From positions 434,001-498,000 of the forward strand of contig JACAAK010000003.1 in NCBI GenBank assembly GCA_025093985.1: a stretch of 64,000 bases of DNA. The letters run 5' to 3'. Positions within the stretch are counted from its first letter, which is position 1. The number at the start of each line of letters is the position of its first letter. The position numbers were made by a program, and so were the translations under genes. Below, piece after piece: positions 50,001-59,333 of the stretch. This DNA comes from Calvatia gigantea (lineage: Eukaryota; Basidiomycota; Agaricomycetes; Agaricales; Lycoperdaceae). The notes below the pieces were generated by a model. The model was not told the DNA's origin, did not search any database, and saw nothing but the letters and a program-made list of their open reading frames with translations.

Positions 50001-52835
50001 GGGAGAGCAGAGTGACTGAACCACACCCTACACGAGAAAGCCCAAGCTATAAGGCTACAGGCATGTTTACCTGACTCGTGGTGGGAATTTGCATTGAACA
50101 CAGCCGTGCATTTATATAATCGCACGCCAGTCCAGCGTCTGCAGTGGAAGACACCTTTTGAGTGTTATTCGAGGGAAAAACCAAATTTGTCCCATATTCG
50201 TGTGTTTGGATGCGGCGCGTATGTATATCTACCCGATGAGATCCACCCAAACAAATTGTCCGCAAAATCCGAGATGATGATCTTTCTTGGATACAAAGGC
50301 AGTAAAAACTACGTCTTTATGCGGCACACGACAGGCAACATGATCTTTATATCACCGAATGCCTTATTCGACGAGGGATATTTCCCTAAATGCCCCGATT
50401 CAGTGCCGGATAGCAGTAACCGGCCTAATCACGGAAGAGAGAGAAATCTGCCTAGACCAGGATCGGGGGATGAACCACCTATTCTGCCATCTTCGGATGA
50501 TGCTGGAATTGTTCCACCTCCACCTGACCTACCAGTATCGTTACCTCCAGTTTCTCCACCATTTAAACCGAAATATTCTCTGCCTACCCCTCCTTTACCC
50601 CGGTGAGAGTCTACTCCGCTGGACAGCATTGATTCACGACGGCCATCACCAGGCAATACGCCACCTTGGGTTCCCCCACCTGAGTCGCCACCTTCGCGTG
50701 GAACGACCGTTGAGGAGGAGCCTGATGTACGTGATAATTGGCATGTGGACAGAGATGTATGGGATACCGAGAATAAGGAATTCCCAATCCCTGTTCCCAA
50801 ACGTCGTGCTGTTGGTTCTGATCAGGTAGAGCCACGTCGTTCTGAACGACAAGGCAGGCCTCCTATCAGACCAGGTAACATATATGGAGAAAACAGGTGT
50901 CCAATTTCAATAGAAAGAGAAATAGATCGGACTCACCGACAAGAGCAGCAGAGGCAAAGGCAGTGTGTACGCGCCAATGCCCCTTCGGACGAAATAATTC
51001 GTGAGCGAAGAGCAAGGACTAACCATCCTGAATATGTGAGGCAAAGAGTTCGTGCTGAGCGGTATCCGCCACAACCCTTTGATCTACCTCCATTTCGGCT
51101 CCCTCCACGTCCGGAACTGCCGCCTATGCCTGAAAACAATGATCCAACATCTCATGATGTAAATGACATGGACATTGAAAGGCTTGTCGCTGAGGGAGGA
51201 GTAAAATTGATCGATTTCTTGATACAGACGGTACATAATACCGTACACGGAGAGCCTGAAACTTTCCGTGACATGCTTAAGCTTCCTGAGCCTATCAAGG
51301 CAAAATGGATGGCTGCGTGTATCGAGGAACTCGAAGCATTGAAAAAACGCGGGGTATATGAACTTGTAGATCTTCCGAAAGGAAGGAGGACGGTTAAAAA
51401 CCGTTGGGTATTTCTCGAAAAGTCCGATGGCCGCCTGCGAGCTCGCTTAGTTGCGAAAGGGTTCTCGCAGATTGAAGGCATCGACTACAACGAGCTTTTC
51501 TCACCAGTTGTCCGCTACGAGTCTGCGCGCGTAAGCTTCGCACTCGCTGCAATCCATGATTGGGATATGCATAGCGTTGACGTAAAAACAGCCTATTTAT
51601 ATGGCAAACTGGACGAGGAAATATACATGGAACAGCCCGAAGGGTTTCGACTTCCCGGGCAGGAAGGAAAAGTATGGAGACTTAGACGAGCGATCTATGG
51701 CCTTAAACAAGCCGGTCGCCAGTGGTGGAAAGAATTGCATCAATCTATGATTGAGCTGGGATTTACCCGCTGCAAATCTGACTACGCTGTCTACTTTCAC
51801 AGACATCCGAAAACAAAAGAGCTTGTAGTAGCCATTGTTTACGTTGATGACATGAATTTCCTGGGAAAGAAAGACTCCCCCCTCCTCAAAGAGTTGAAGG
51901 GAAAGTTCACGAAAAAGTGGGAATGCAGAGACCATGGTCCCTGTGAAGAATTCCTTGGGATGAAAATCTCGAGGAATCGCTCCAAGCGTCAAATCTTCAT
52001 CCAACAGGTGAAATACTTGGATAAGATCTTGCAGCGCTTCCAGGTTCCGCAGTCTGCCGCGGCTAAAACACCATTACCAGCTGGCTTCCAGTTCGTAACG
52101 AACAAGGAAACTGCAACGCACCCCTTCCGTCAAAAGTACCAACAATTGGTTGGATCGTTAATGTACTTGATGATTGGTACTAGGCCTGACATAGCCTTTG
52201 CCGTAGTTAAGCTGGCGCAACACGCCGCTAACCCCGCACCCGAGCACTATCGCGCTGGAATTCATGTATTAAAGTACTTGTCTATGACAAGGAACTATGC
52301 GTTGAAATATGAAGGCGATACTGGGAAATCCGCGGTGACGCTGGAATGTCTCAGTGACTCGGACTGGGCTCAAGATACAGAAACCCGCCGATCTGTTTCG
52401 GGAAACGTTTGTATGATCGCGTCCGGTGCTGTTACCTGGACTTTGTGACGACAAAAGACGGTTTCACTATCGTCCACTGAGGCGGAATATAAAGAACTGT
52501 CTGACGCTTCACGACAAGTGAAATGGCTGTCACAGCTTCTGGAGGAGCTCAAAATTGAGCACCCAACTCCTATTCTCTACGGTGACAACGATGGGTCCAA
52601 ATTCTGGACTGAAAATCCCATTGTTGAAAAACGATCGAAGCATGTGGATATTCATTACCACTATGTGCGAGAATTAGTCGAGGAGGGTATTATTGTTATT
52701 GGTGATGTGTCTTCACAAGACAATCCCACCGATATCTTTACAAAGAATCTTGGCGTAACCAAAATCAATCTCTTCCGCCCTGAACTAGGACTGATTTTCG
52801 GTTCCGACATCGAAGCATGGGATAAAACTGCTTGA
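47091..52835 (+). pseudogene. Copia-E Gag-Pol polyprotein with five TGA codons
   Basis: A single frame of 1914 codons. Gag is residues 1 to about 300 (GTGNYTIWSLRLRSAL, UBN2-like helices, HELTWDKARSGIIAAYASN), followed by a glutamine-rich stretch from CAG repeats at 47861-47960. Protease is WLLDSGASYHVTG at 49080. GAG-pre-integrase HHCC is H(WH)RRMGH...CDGCAKGKMH. Integrase has HSDLLELP, LDDFSSHAHV, RTDNGGEYVN and APYAHQQNGRAE. Reverse transcriptase has KGFSQIEGIDYNELFSPVV, DVKTAYLYGKLDE and AIVYVDDMNFLG at 51832. RNase H has TEAEYKELS and DNDGSKFWTENP. The stops at 48015, 49041, 50013, 50604 and 52446 are all TGA, and at least four are consistent with CGA to TGA. The TGA at 50604 is also present in Copia-D. 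Confidence 0.92.
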
Positions 52836-52861
52836 TCGTTGAAACGTTAATCTCCCTCCTT

Positions 52862-52875
52862 CAAGTGAGGAGGAG
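52862..52875 (+). other. Copia-E polypurine tract
   Basis: AAGTGAGGAGGAG immediately upstream of the 3' LTR. It is the expected plus-strand primer for reverse transcription. Confidence 0.7.
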
Positions 52876-53284
52876 TGTTGAATCTCGATCCGTACCACTA
52901 CGCTGGTTCAGTCTATTTATAGCTGAAATGGATTCTTGAGTACTTCACTCTTGAAGAGAGATAACAAACAATGTACTAGACCGCACTCTAGGTTGCAGGT
53001 CATGGTCTATTAAATAGAACCATGTACGCAGTATGCTCTGTATATGCTACTGGCAGATAAGACCTCACCTGTATTAGGTAGAACGGCGCACAGACCAGAG
53101 ACATTAGATATATAAGACCTATGTAATATGCGTACATTCTTTAGACAATCCAGTCTACACTTCTGCCCATCATTCCACTCAGATATCCACTAGCAACGGT
53201 CTATAATCAATATCTCAACAAACCCAGTGAGTACGACTCCCCTCCGCCACTAGCTCATGCTATTGTGGTGTACTCGTCTTAACA
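52876..53284 (+). repeat. Copia-E 3' LTR
   Basis: 409 bp, identical to the 5' LTR except for CTGAAACG/CTGAAATG and GAATGG/GAACGG. Confidence 0.93.
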
Positions 53285-53437
53285 TAACCGACTTCCTAAA
53301 GGGCGGTACAACTACTGTGTACATAGTCCGTGATGGTCCGTTATTATCGACCCTCTGAAGGTGAAATACTCGAACCCCGTTTCAGCTATAAATAGACTGA
53401 ACCAACGTAGTGGTATGGAGCGAGATTCAACAGCAGT

Positions 53438-53587
53438 GCGTAATGCACATGTCACAACATGGGTCAGACAAGGGATCAAGTGGACCATAGGACCATCATC
53501 TCCCAGATTGCATATGACCATAGCCTCCTACACTCTACCAGCGTTGCTAAACGTGGTCTGAGTGAGCAGTGGTTGGGGCCCATAATC
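53438..53587 (-). mobile_element. Copia-D leader segment
   Basis: Sequence between the Copia-D 5' LTR and gag, homologous to 46895-47040 of Copia-E (TGGGGCCCATAA against TTATGGGCCCCGA). Confidence 0.75.
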
Positions 53588-54007
53588 TGTTGAGATGAGT
53601 ACACTACAGTAGTAGTGCACTAGTAGTGGAGGGGAGTCATACTCACTGGGCTTGTTGAGAGTGTTGTAAACAGTTGCTAGAGGATATGTAAGAGGTATTG
53701 TGGGCAAGTAGAAAGACTTAATTGTCTAAAGAATATATGCATAATACATAGGGTTTTTATACCTAATGTCTCTGGTCTGTGCACTGTTCTATCTATACAG
53801 GTGAGGTCTTATCTACCAGTAGCATATGTAGAGCATACTGCATACTAGGTCATGTACATATTTAATAGACTGTAGCCAGCAACCTAGAGTGCAGTCTAGT
53901 ACTATAGTCCATAGTTCATTATCTCTCTTCAAGAGTGAAGTACTCAAGAATCTGTTTCAGCTATAAATAGACTGAACCAATGTAGTGGTATGGATCGAGA
54001 TTCAATA
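53588..54007 (-). repeat. Copia-D 5' LTR
   Basis: 420 bp, TGTTGAGATGAG...GATTCAATA, followed by CATCC. It pairs with 12599-13014. Confidence 0.88.
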
Positions 54008-54196
54008 CATCCTGCCTACAATGTTGAGGTAAGCAGAGCACTGTGTCACTCTAGACACTTCTCTTGACAAGTATTGGCCACACCTGTAACATCCAAGGTG
54101 ATACTGCTCTGCCATCCCCCAACAATGCCACAGTAACATCCAATATCTGCCCACCCACCCATTCCCTGCCAAACCTACTGCATTGTGGCCACCTTC

Positions 54197-54222
54197 CACT
54201 ACAGGTATCAATACCTGTAGTG
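54197..54222. repeat. Perfect 12-bp palindrome with 2-bp centre
   Basis: CACTACAGGTAT, then CA, then ATACCTGTAGTG. The outer CACTACAGG resembles a CACTA transposon terminus. Confidence 0.6.
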
Positions 54223-54469
54223 TTACATTGAATTGAGGCCAATTGATGTTGATACATTGCTTCCACTAAGTACTTAGATACATTATGAATTGTATTATAA
54301 TACTAGTAATAAATATGTTTAAAATCTCTCTTTTAAAAGTTAAGGAGCTTGGTACAATAGTGTTAACACAAATGGAAATGGACTTATGATGAAGTATAGT
54401 AATGCTCATGTAAATCAATAAATGGACCAGGATTCACTAACCTAGATCAAGTCTCAATAAAAAGTACTA

Positions 54470-54708
54470 TGCAAAGCCTTAAACCTGATGAACATACAAA
54501 CTCCTACCCAGTTACATGGAATACTCTTATATAAGCAGATGTTGATCTGAAGTGATACTAAAACTTCATCAACTGCTAATGTATTCCAGCAACTGGCACA
54601 AATATATAATGTTTGTGTTTGGCTACAGCCTTTACAGCTGTCATGCTCCCATAATATGCACCATTCCCACACTCTTTTACCCAAATTAAGCAATCCTTGC
54701 AGTCTCAT
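54470..54708 (-). repeat. Long inverted repeat, left arm (decayed)
   Basis: Read on the minus strand it matches 55148-55350: TTGCTTAAT, GCAGCCAAACAC versus GTAGCCAAACAC, AGCAGTTGAT, CTTATATAAGAGT, TGGGTAGGAGT. CpG positions are changed in this arm. Confidence 0.7.
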
Positions 54709-55147
54709 GTCAGTCTATAAGTCTATATTGCCCCCAATGGTATTGCTATAAAGTTTAGATTTAGTAATTACACTAGCTTATATCAGATGTACAATGCACT
54801 AGTGCAGACTGTGCAGTCAAGAGTCCAAAGTTTCACCACCTATTTCTTATGGACAGTATTAGTTATATCATGAGTGAATAATGAAAATTATTCCTTTGAA
54901 TATATGCTCAAACTATATGTAAGGTCACCATCAATAGTTATATTCTGCTGTATTGAGGTTGTTAACATAATGTCTTTGAATGCAACAGCTGAAGATCTTA
55001 GGTTATACAGTATGTCTCAAAATATCCAATATTATCAAGCTAATAACATCCTAAATAACACACATCATATTCCTGCCACAACCTTGGGGAGATTCTGAAG
55101 AATAAATAGTGATGGACATTGTAGGCAAGCAAAAACTTCACTCAAGC

Positions 55148-55350
55148 TCTTCACGAGTTGGGAGCGTTGCTTAATCAGGCAAAGATGTGTGGGACAGGTG
55201 CGTGTGACAATGATGTGACAGAGGCTGCAGCCAAACACGAACATTGTACATTTGTGCTGGTTGCTTTAGCAGTTGATTTGGTATCACTTTGTATCAACAG
55301 CCGCTTATATAAGAGTGTCCCATGTGACTGGGTAGGAGTCTGATGAACAT
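55148..55350 (+). repeat. Long inverted repeat, right arm (better preserved)
   Basis: Partner of 54470-54708, separated by about 440 bp. It includes a TATA-like CTTATATAAG shared by both arms. It may be a fold-back transposon or an inverted duplication of a promoter region. Confidence 0.7.
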
Positions 55351-56235
55351 AAAGTAGAGAAATTTCGAGCGCAACCTGATGCGGTACTCGGCATCCACCA
55401 CCGAAATTGCTTCTATGCTGACTAAACTTGGGGAAGACTTGTCCTTTAGAAATGGGCGGAGTTGGTTCCAGGTTTTCTGATCCTTACGGGAAGTCGTCCA
55501 GTACACATTGAGTTCTCCATCGATATCCCAACAGCCTCGCAGAAGCATAACACCTCAGTCAACGCCCATGGTACTTACTCCATCAATGCCACCCACGCAT
55601 CGGCAATCCTGGTCGACTGACAGCGCCACTGACAGGTATCTCGTTGAATCCATGCATTAGATCCCCCCGATTTTGGGACAGATCCGAGTTGGCACCCTCA
55701 ACCTTGTTCGAGAAAATGGACAGCGTAAGTACATGCCGTACATGGGCCCTGGCTGCATGCGGTCAGTACGCAGGTCATCTTCTTTGAGGACCTCCTCAGT
55801 CAATGGTGTTCTATCGACAACCCTGTCACGCCACATTCACGCACCGGCCCTCCCGGTCAACTGGCAGCGCCACTGACAGGTATCTCGTTGACTAGGTGGA
55901 TTAGATTCCATCCATTGGGGAACAGATTCGAAACCACACAGCACACCCTGCACACGGTCAACAAACAACTCGGTAAAGAAGAATCGCGACTTGAACGGAA
56001 ATCTCCAGACGTGCAACACGTCAGTTAACATCGATGCTATTCGGCCAACTATGAGGAATTTATCTAACGGCGAAGTCACGTATCGGCAGTCCTGGTCGCA
56101 TCGGCGCCATCGTTTTCCGATTGGCAAATTCATGCCTTTGTACTGATCTTTCCGGGTTGCTGATAATCGTAATCTTGGCTTATACTCGTATAAATACACG
56201 CCATGGAGTTCTTCGAGAGCCATCATCCAGCCCAT
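55294..56235 (-). pseudogene. Possible degenerate, tandemly duplicated coding region of unknown family
   Basis: Two minus-strand frames, 55294-55548 and 55837-56235, share a motif order: (S/A)T(S)RKDQ near the start, then an isoleucine- and valine-rich stretch (LVSIEAISVV, LIVGRIASML), then an aromatic basic tail (SKFLYF, KSRFFF). Three blocks about 240 bp apart (55598, 55840, 56079) repeat the same underlying bases (GGCAGCGCCACTGACAGG in two of them). No complete gene could be assembled. The upper end overlaps the promoter of the gene at 56269. It may be a broken duplicate of a host gene or non-coding sequence. Confidence 0.3.
56189..56196 (+). promoter_or_regulatory. TATA box of the gene at 56269
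   Basis: TATAAATA, 73 bp upstream of the ATG, a usual fungal core-promoter distance. Confidence 0.6.
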
Positions 56236-56268
56236 CCAAATACACCCAGCTCAGTTCCTTCCCTCACA

Positions 56269-57113
56269 ATGACTACCAATAGCTTCACGGTTGCGCTCGG
56301 TATGTCGCTTCTGCACCTGCGTTCTTGAGATACCCATTTTTTTTAAATAGCTCCAGGAGTCTTGAAAGATTTGGGGGACAACGGCTACGCTTTGTGCATG
56401 TCGAACACTGTTAACGACACCAATAACGTCGTCGCTGTTGCCCTTCAAGCCAAGGGTAAGCGTGTAGCTATCGTCAACGATACTTTTCGGTTGACAAACT
56501 CCAGATTACAGCGCCAGCAATAGCTTCAGTTGGGTCGTGAAATACTTCGTGGCCGCTAGCCAAAAGGCCTGGCAGTCAGGGGGCGGTAAGCAGTTTCTCT
56601 ATTGAGGGAATACCAATTATTAATGTTTGTTCAGTCAAAGTCGAGGTGGGATCTGCTGTCGAACCGGTCGCCCTCGAACAAGGTTATAGGCTCCCAAACT
56701 GGGTCGCCCCTCCTGAGATCTTCAATCACGACATCAAGAACGCCTTAAGATTCAATCCGGTCACGGTCGACGCCGCGCCAGTTGTGTACTTGGAGCAGCT
56801 TGGCACCCACAATGGCAAATCGCAGCAGACGTTCGACGGCCCGATGCCCAGTACGTAAAACTGGTCATTTCTGTGATAAGCGGAGCGATTGATTCTTTTT
56901 TTAGTCTACATCGCGCCCTTCTTGGCCTTGTCCGGCAATTCCGTAACTCTCACGCCGAAGCGAACTGCGAAAGTCTTTTTCCAACAATTCATCGAAACCA
57001 GTGGCATGACTTCTCTGAGTGACATGTATTTGCCAGTCGACATCGACCTTACGACTAAACCAACCGGCCAAACTCTCACCCTCGGCGACGACAGGAGGTG
57101 GACGAAGTCCTAA
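56269..57113 (+). CDS. Unrecognised 213-aa protein, five exons (paralogue 1)
   Basis: Exons 56269-56299, 56351-56455, 56505-56585, 56635-56850 and 56905-57113 join in phase to 213 codons plus TAA. All introns are 49-54 nt with GT..AG ends. The start MTTNSFTVAL has no signal peptide, and there is no membrane segment. Recognisable strings are SNTVNDTNNVVAVALQAKDY, SFSWVVKYFVA, EQGYRLPNW, DAAPVVYLEQLGTHNG and LTPKRTAKVFFQQ. The composition suggests a compact beta-rich cytosolic protein. I do not recognise the family. The neighbouring inverted paralogue has the same exon lengths and about 60% identity in the fourth exon, which supports the gene model and active constraint. CpG content is normal, unlike the transposons. 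Confidence 0.85.
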
Positions 57114-57631
57114 AGGCTGAAAGTATTGTAATTTTCTTGTTGAATTACCGTTGTGTGTATCCAGTGTATTCGGATATTCGATGGTGTAGTGTATGTTGAA
57201 TCCGAGTCTTTTTTCTGCCATTGACAGATCTGCGATTCCAAGTACAGTGATGAGGATGGTGGGTGATACGTGGAGGGCGGTGTTGGTATGTGGGAGGGCG
57301 GCGGTTACGAGAATTCCGCCAAATTTTTCGCGACCCAGTCATCGCGCTAGTAAGTCAGTATGCCATGTTTGCTGATGCATCTTCGGATTCGTACATCACC
57401 GCCAACCGTTTTATTGTATATTTGAGCACAGTGGAAGAAACACAACATTGTTTTAACTACACGGCGGGAACTACCCAATGTTCCCGAGAGAAACGTAGTA
57501 TGACTCATGAAAATGGCAATATTGCATAAAATGAGAGAACATGCTATATTGGCTCTTCTTGTTCCTACTACTACTATGTCCCTAGATGAAACATAGTTCC
57601 TTAGCCGCTGTACAAGAAAAGTACGAGGCTT
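57114..57631. other. Intergenic region between convergent paralogues
   Basis: 518 bp holding the 3' ends of both genes. No gene recognised. Confidence 0.5.
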
Positions 57632-58401
57632 TCAAGATTTCGTCCATCTTCTGTCCGAGTCAAGGGTTAGAAGTTGGCCAGTTGGTCGATTCGTGAGGTC
57701 GATGTCGACTGCCAAATACATATCACTTATAGAAGTCATTCCACTGGTTTCGATGTATTGTTGGAAAAAGACTTTCGCAGTTCGCTTCGGTGTGAGAGTC
57801 ACAATGTTGCCTGACAAGGTGAGGCTGGGAGCGACGTAGACTGTAACGGGAGTGAATCAGCTTCTCAAAAAAATGATCAGTTGAGCATTTTGCTCACTGG
57901 GGACTGCAACCTCGAACGTCTGCTTCGACCTGCCATTGTGGGTGCCAAGCCGGTCCAAGTACACAACGGGCGCGGCGTCAATCTCGACGGGATTGAATTG
58001 CAAGGTGTCCATAGTAGCCTGATTAAAAATCTGAGGAGCTGTGGGCCAATTTTCGAGCCTATAACCTTGACCGAGTTCGATTGTCTTTATTGCAGACGCA
58101 ACATTGACTCTGACTAAATGAACTTTGGCGATTGGTGTTTACATATTGGAAAAATTACCTACTGCCTCCCGATTCCCAAAGCTTTTTGCTACCAGCCATA
58201 GAGTATCTCACGACCCAACTGAATGCGTTGTTGACGCTGTAGTCTGAGGCTTTGTTGACTATTACCTGGTACCGTTGACGATGGCAATGTGCTTACCCCC
58301 GGCCTGGATGGCAACAGCGACGACATTGTTGGTGTCATTGACGGTATTCGACAAGCACAAAGCATAGCCGTTCCCCGCCAAGTCCTGTAACACTGTTTGA
58401 T
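57632..58401 (-). CDS. Unrecognised protein, four exons resolved (paralogue 2, inverted)
   Basis: Minus-strand exons 58297-58401, 58163-58243, 57898-58113 and 57632-57840 have lengths 105, 81, 216 and 209, exactly those of exons 2-5 of paralogue 1, and join without stops. Matching strings include GNGYALCLSNTVNDTNN, SVNNAFSWVVRY, GQGYRLENW, DAAPVVYLDRLGTHNG and LTPKRTAKVFFQQ. The first exon (about 31 nt in paralogue 1) was not identified. An ATG near 58460 lacks a good donor, so this copy may have lost its start or changed its first exon. Function unknown. Confidence 0.75.
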
Positions 58402-59037
58402 CTATCTAAACAGTAAGTATCGTAAAGGCGCTCAGAGCACCAGTCCCCGACTCTTTGACATAATCCAATTTTTTGTCTTCGCACGATTTTATTCCAATGT
58501 CAGGCCAGCGAGCCATCGTGCGAGGCACAGCTGGAGTCGTTCCTCTCCTCCTTGGTGCTTTTGCATTCTTGTTATGGATCAGCCACTTCACCTCCCGCAC
58601 TTCGGTACAATGAGGGTAATTGACAGCCGACAGCTTCCCACTCCACGGTGCCTCACGTTCCTTTTATCCCACTTGTGCCTGTCTTTCTTGGTCATGGCTC
58701 CGGCCACTTTCATTTATTTCACTTTATGTATTCATTCTGTGTGACTTCGAACGTATATTTCCTTTTGTTTTACTGCGTATATGCATTGTTGTGTGGGTGG
58801 TTTGATGTAGGCGAGTGTGTTCCGAAAATAGACACGTACTTTAATCATCATTCCACGTTGCGTAACTGTCACTGTGGCGCACTTCATGAAGTGAGATTTG
58901 TTCTTAGGAGTCAAGATTATATCTGATTACATTGTGGTAATTGACACCTCGAGGTAGGGCAGTGAAGTAATGTAGGTCATGGACCGATGGCGTAAGTACT
59001 TCATCATAATTTAATGTACTTATAGGTCTGGGCTAGG
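58402..59037. other. Intergenic region
   Basis: Upstream of paralogue 2. No convincing gene. It ends at the target duplication of the tnp2-type transposon. Confidence 0.45.
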
Positions 59038-59044
59038 CCTGAGC
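59038..59044. repeat. 7-bp target-site duplication (left)
   Basis: CCTGAGC, repeated exactly at 63936-63942. It could be 8 bp (GCCTGAGC) if one terminal C is assigned to the flank. Confidence 0.8.
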
Positions 59045-59085
59045 CCCAGTGAGAAACAGATTGACCCAGGGCCACCTGGGGTGAG
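59045..59085 (+). repeat. Left terminal inverted repeat (41 bp)
   Basis: CCCAGTGAGAAAC at the outside, CCACCTGGGGTGAG at the inside. About 34 of 41 positions match 63895-63935. Confidence 0.9.
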
Positions 59086-59333
59086 TGATCACGCCGTGGG
59101 AGTAAATTCACAGAGCGCAGCTGAGCTCCAGAATTGTCCCACGTTGTCGGTTGGTGTTTCTGGTCACCTGCAGGCACCTGTCCATATCCTCTGTTTTTAC
59201 GTTGACAATTTGTACGAGAATCGACATCATAATAGACGAAAACTGCCGATTACAACCTGTGGTCACCTCTGCCGACCTCTGCTGGAGTTCCTCTGGAAAC
59301 TATAAGTCCCCCACCTGTGCCGCCTGTATCTCC

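Larger units (their letters stand above)
46486..53284 (+). mobile_element. Copia-E: complete young Ty1/copia element
   Basis: 6799 bp with 409-bp LTRs that differ at only two positions (both C/T at CpG), and a TAACC duplication at 46481-46485 and 53285-53289. It carries one gag-pol frame from 47091 to 52835, broken by five TGA codons, and a purine-rich tract AAGTGAGGAGGAG directly before the 3' LTR. It is the most recent large insertion in the window. Confidence 0.95.
40046..53432 (-). mobile_element. LARD-C: CpG-rich large retrotransposon derivative
   Basis: LTRs of 545 bp (40046-40590, and 46084-46485 joined to 53290-53432) are flanked by GCAGT at 40041-40045 and 53433-53437. The interior of 5.5 kb has no long frame. 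Landmarks keep the order of Copia-D coding sequence without its frames: the CCTCCCTCAGCGAC block at 42548, the CTCCACAACGGTCGT block near 42950, the CTGCTATCCAGTTGCTGAATC block near 43238, and the CTCCTCCATAATCAGT block near 43728. They correspond to Copia-D near 14690, 15180, 15480 and 15980. It was inserted in the leader of Copia-D. Confidence 0.9.
46084..53432 (-). repeat. LARD-C right LTR, split by Copia-E
   Basis: 46084-46485 plus 53290-53432 make exactly 545 bp once Copia-E and one TAACC are removed. Confidence 0.9.
12599..54007 (-). mobile_element. Copia-D: Ty1/copia element on the minus strand, footprint of 41.4 kb
   Basis: LTRs at 12599-13014 and 53588-54007 are flanked by CATCC at 12594-12598 and 54008-54012, so the two ends belong to one insertion. 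Its own sequence is 12599-18493, 38486-38766 with 39692-40045, and 53433-54007. The rest is LARD-AB, a duplicated segment, and LARD-C with Copia-E. Removing LARD-AB (TSD CCAAC) restores continuity of gag at the codons following HSVG. Coding capacity is destroyed by many stops, and CpG is depleted, so it is old. Confidence 0.9.
54013..55140. other. AT-rich gene-free sequence with inverted repeats
   Basis: No convincing gene. It contains the perfect palindrome 54197-54222 and the left arm of a long inverted repeat. CpG is depleted, so this is probably another old transposon. Confidence 0.5.

Noticed and set aside
55837..56235. 132-codon minus-strand frame as an intact gene
   Set aside because: Its N-terminal part reads back through the TATA box and 5' flank of the gene at 56269, and no family resemblance was found. 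Kept only as a possible degenerate duplicate.
59038..59044. Standard 3-bp CACTA duplication
   Set aside because: The identity between flanks extends to 7 bp, and an unrelated insertion in the same window (ATTGATG) also gives 7 bp.
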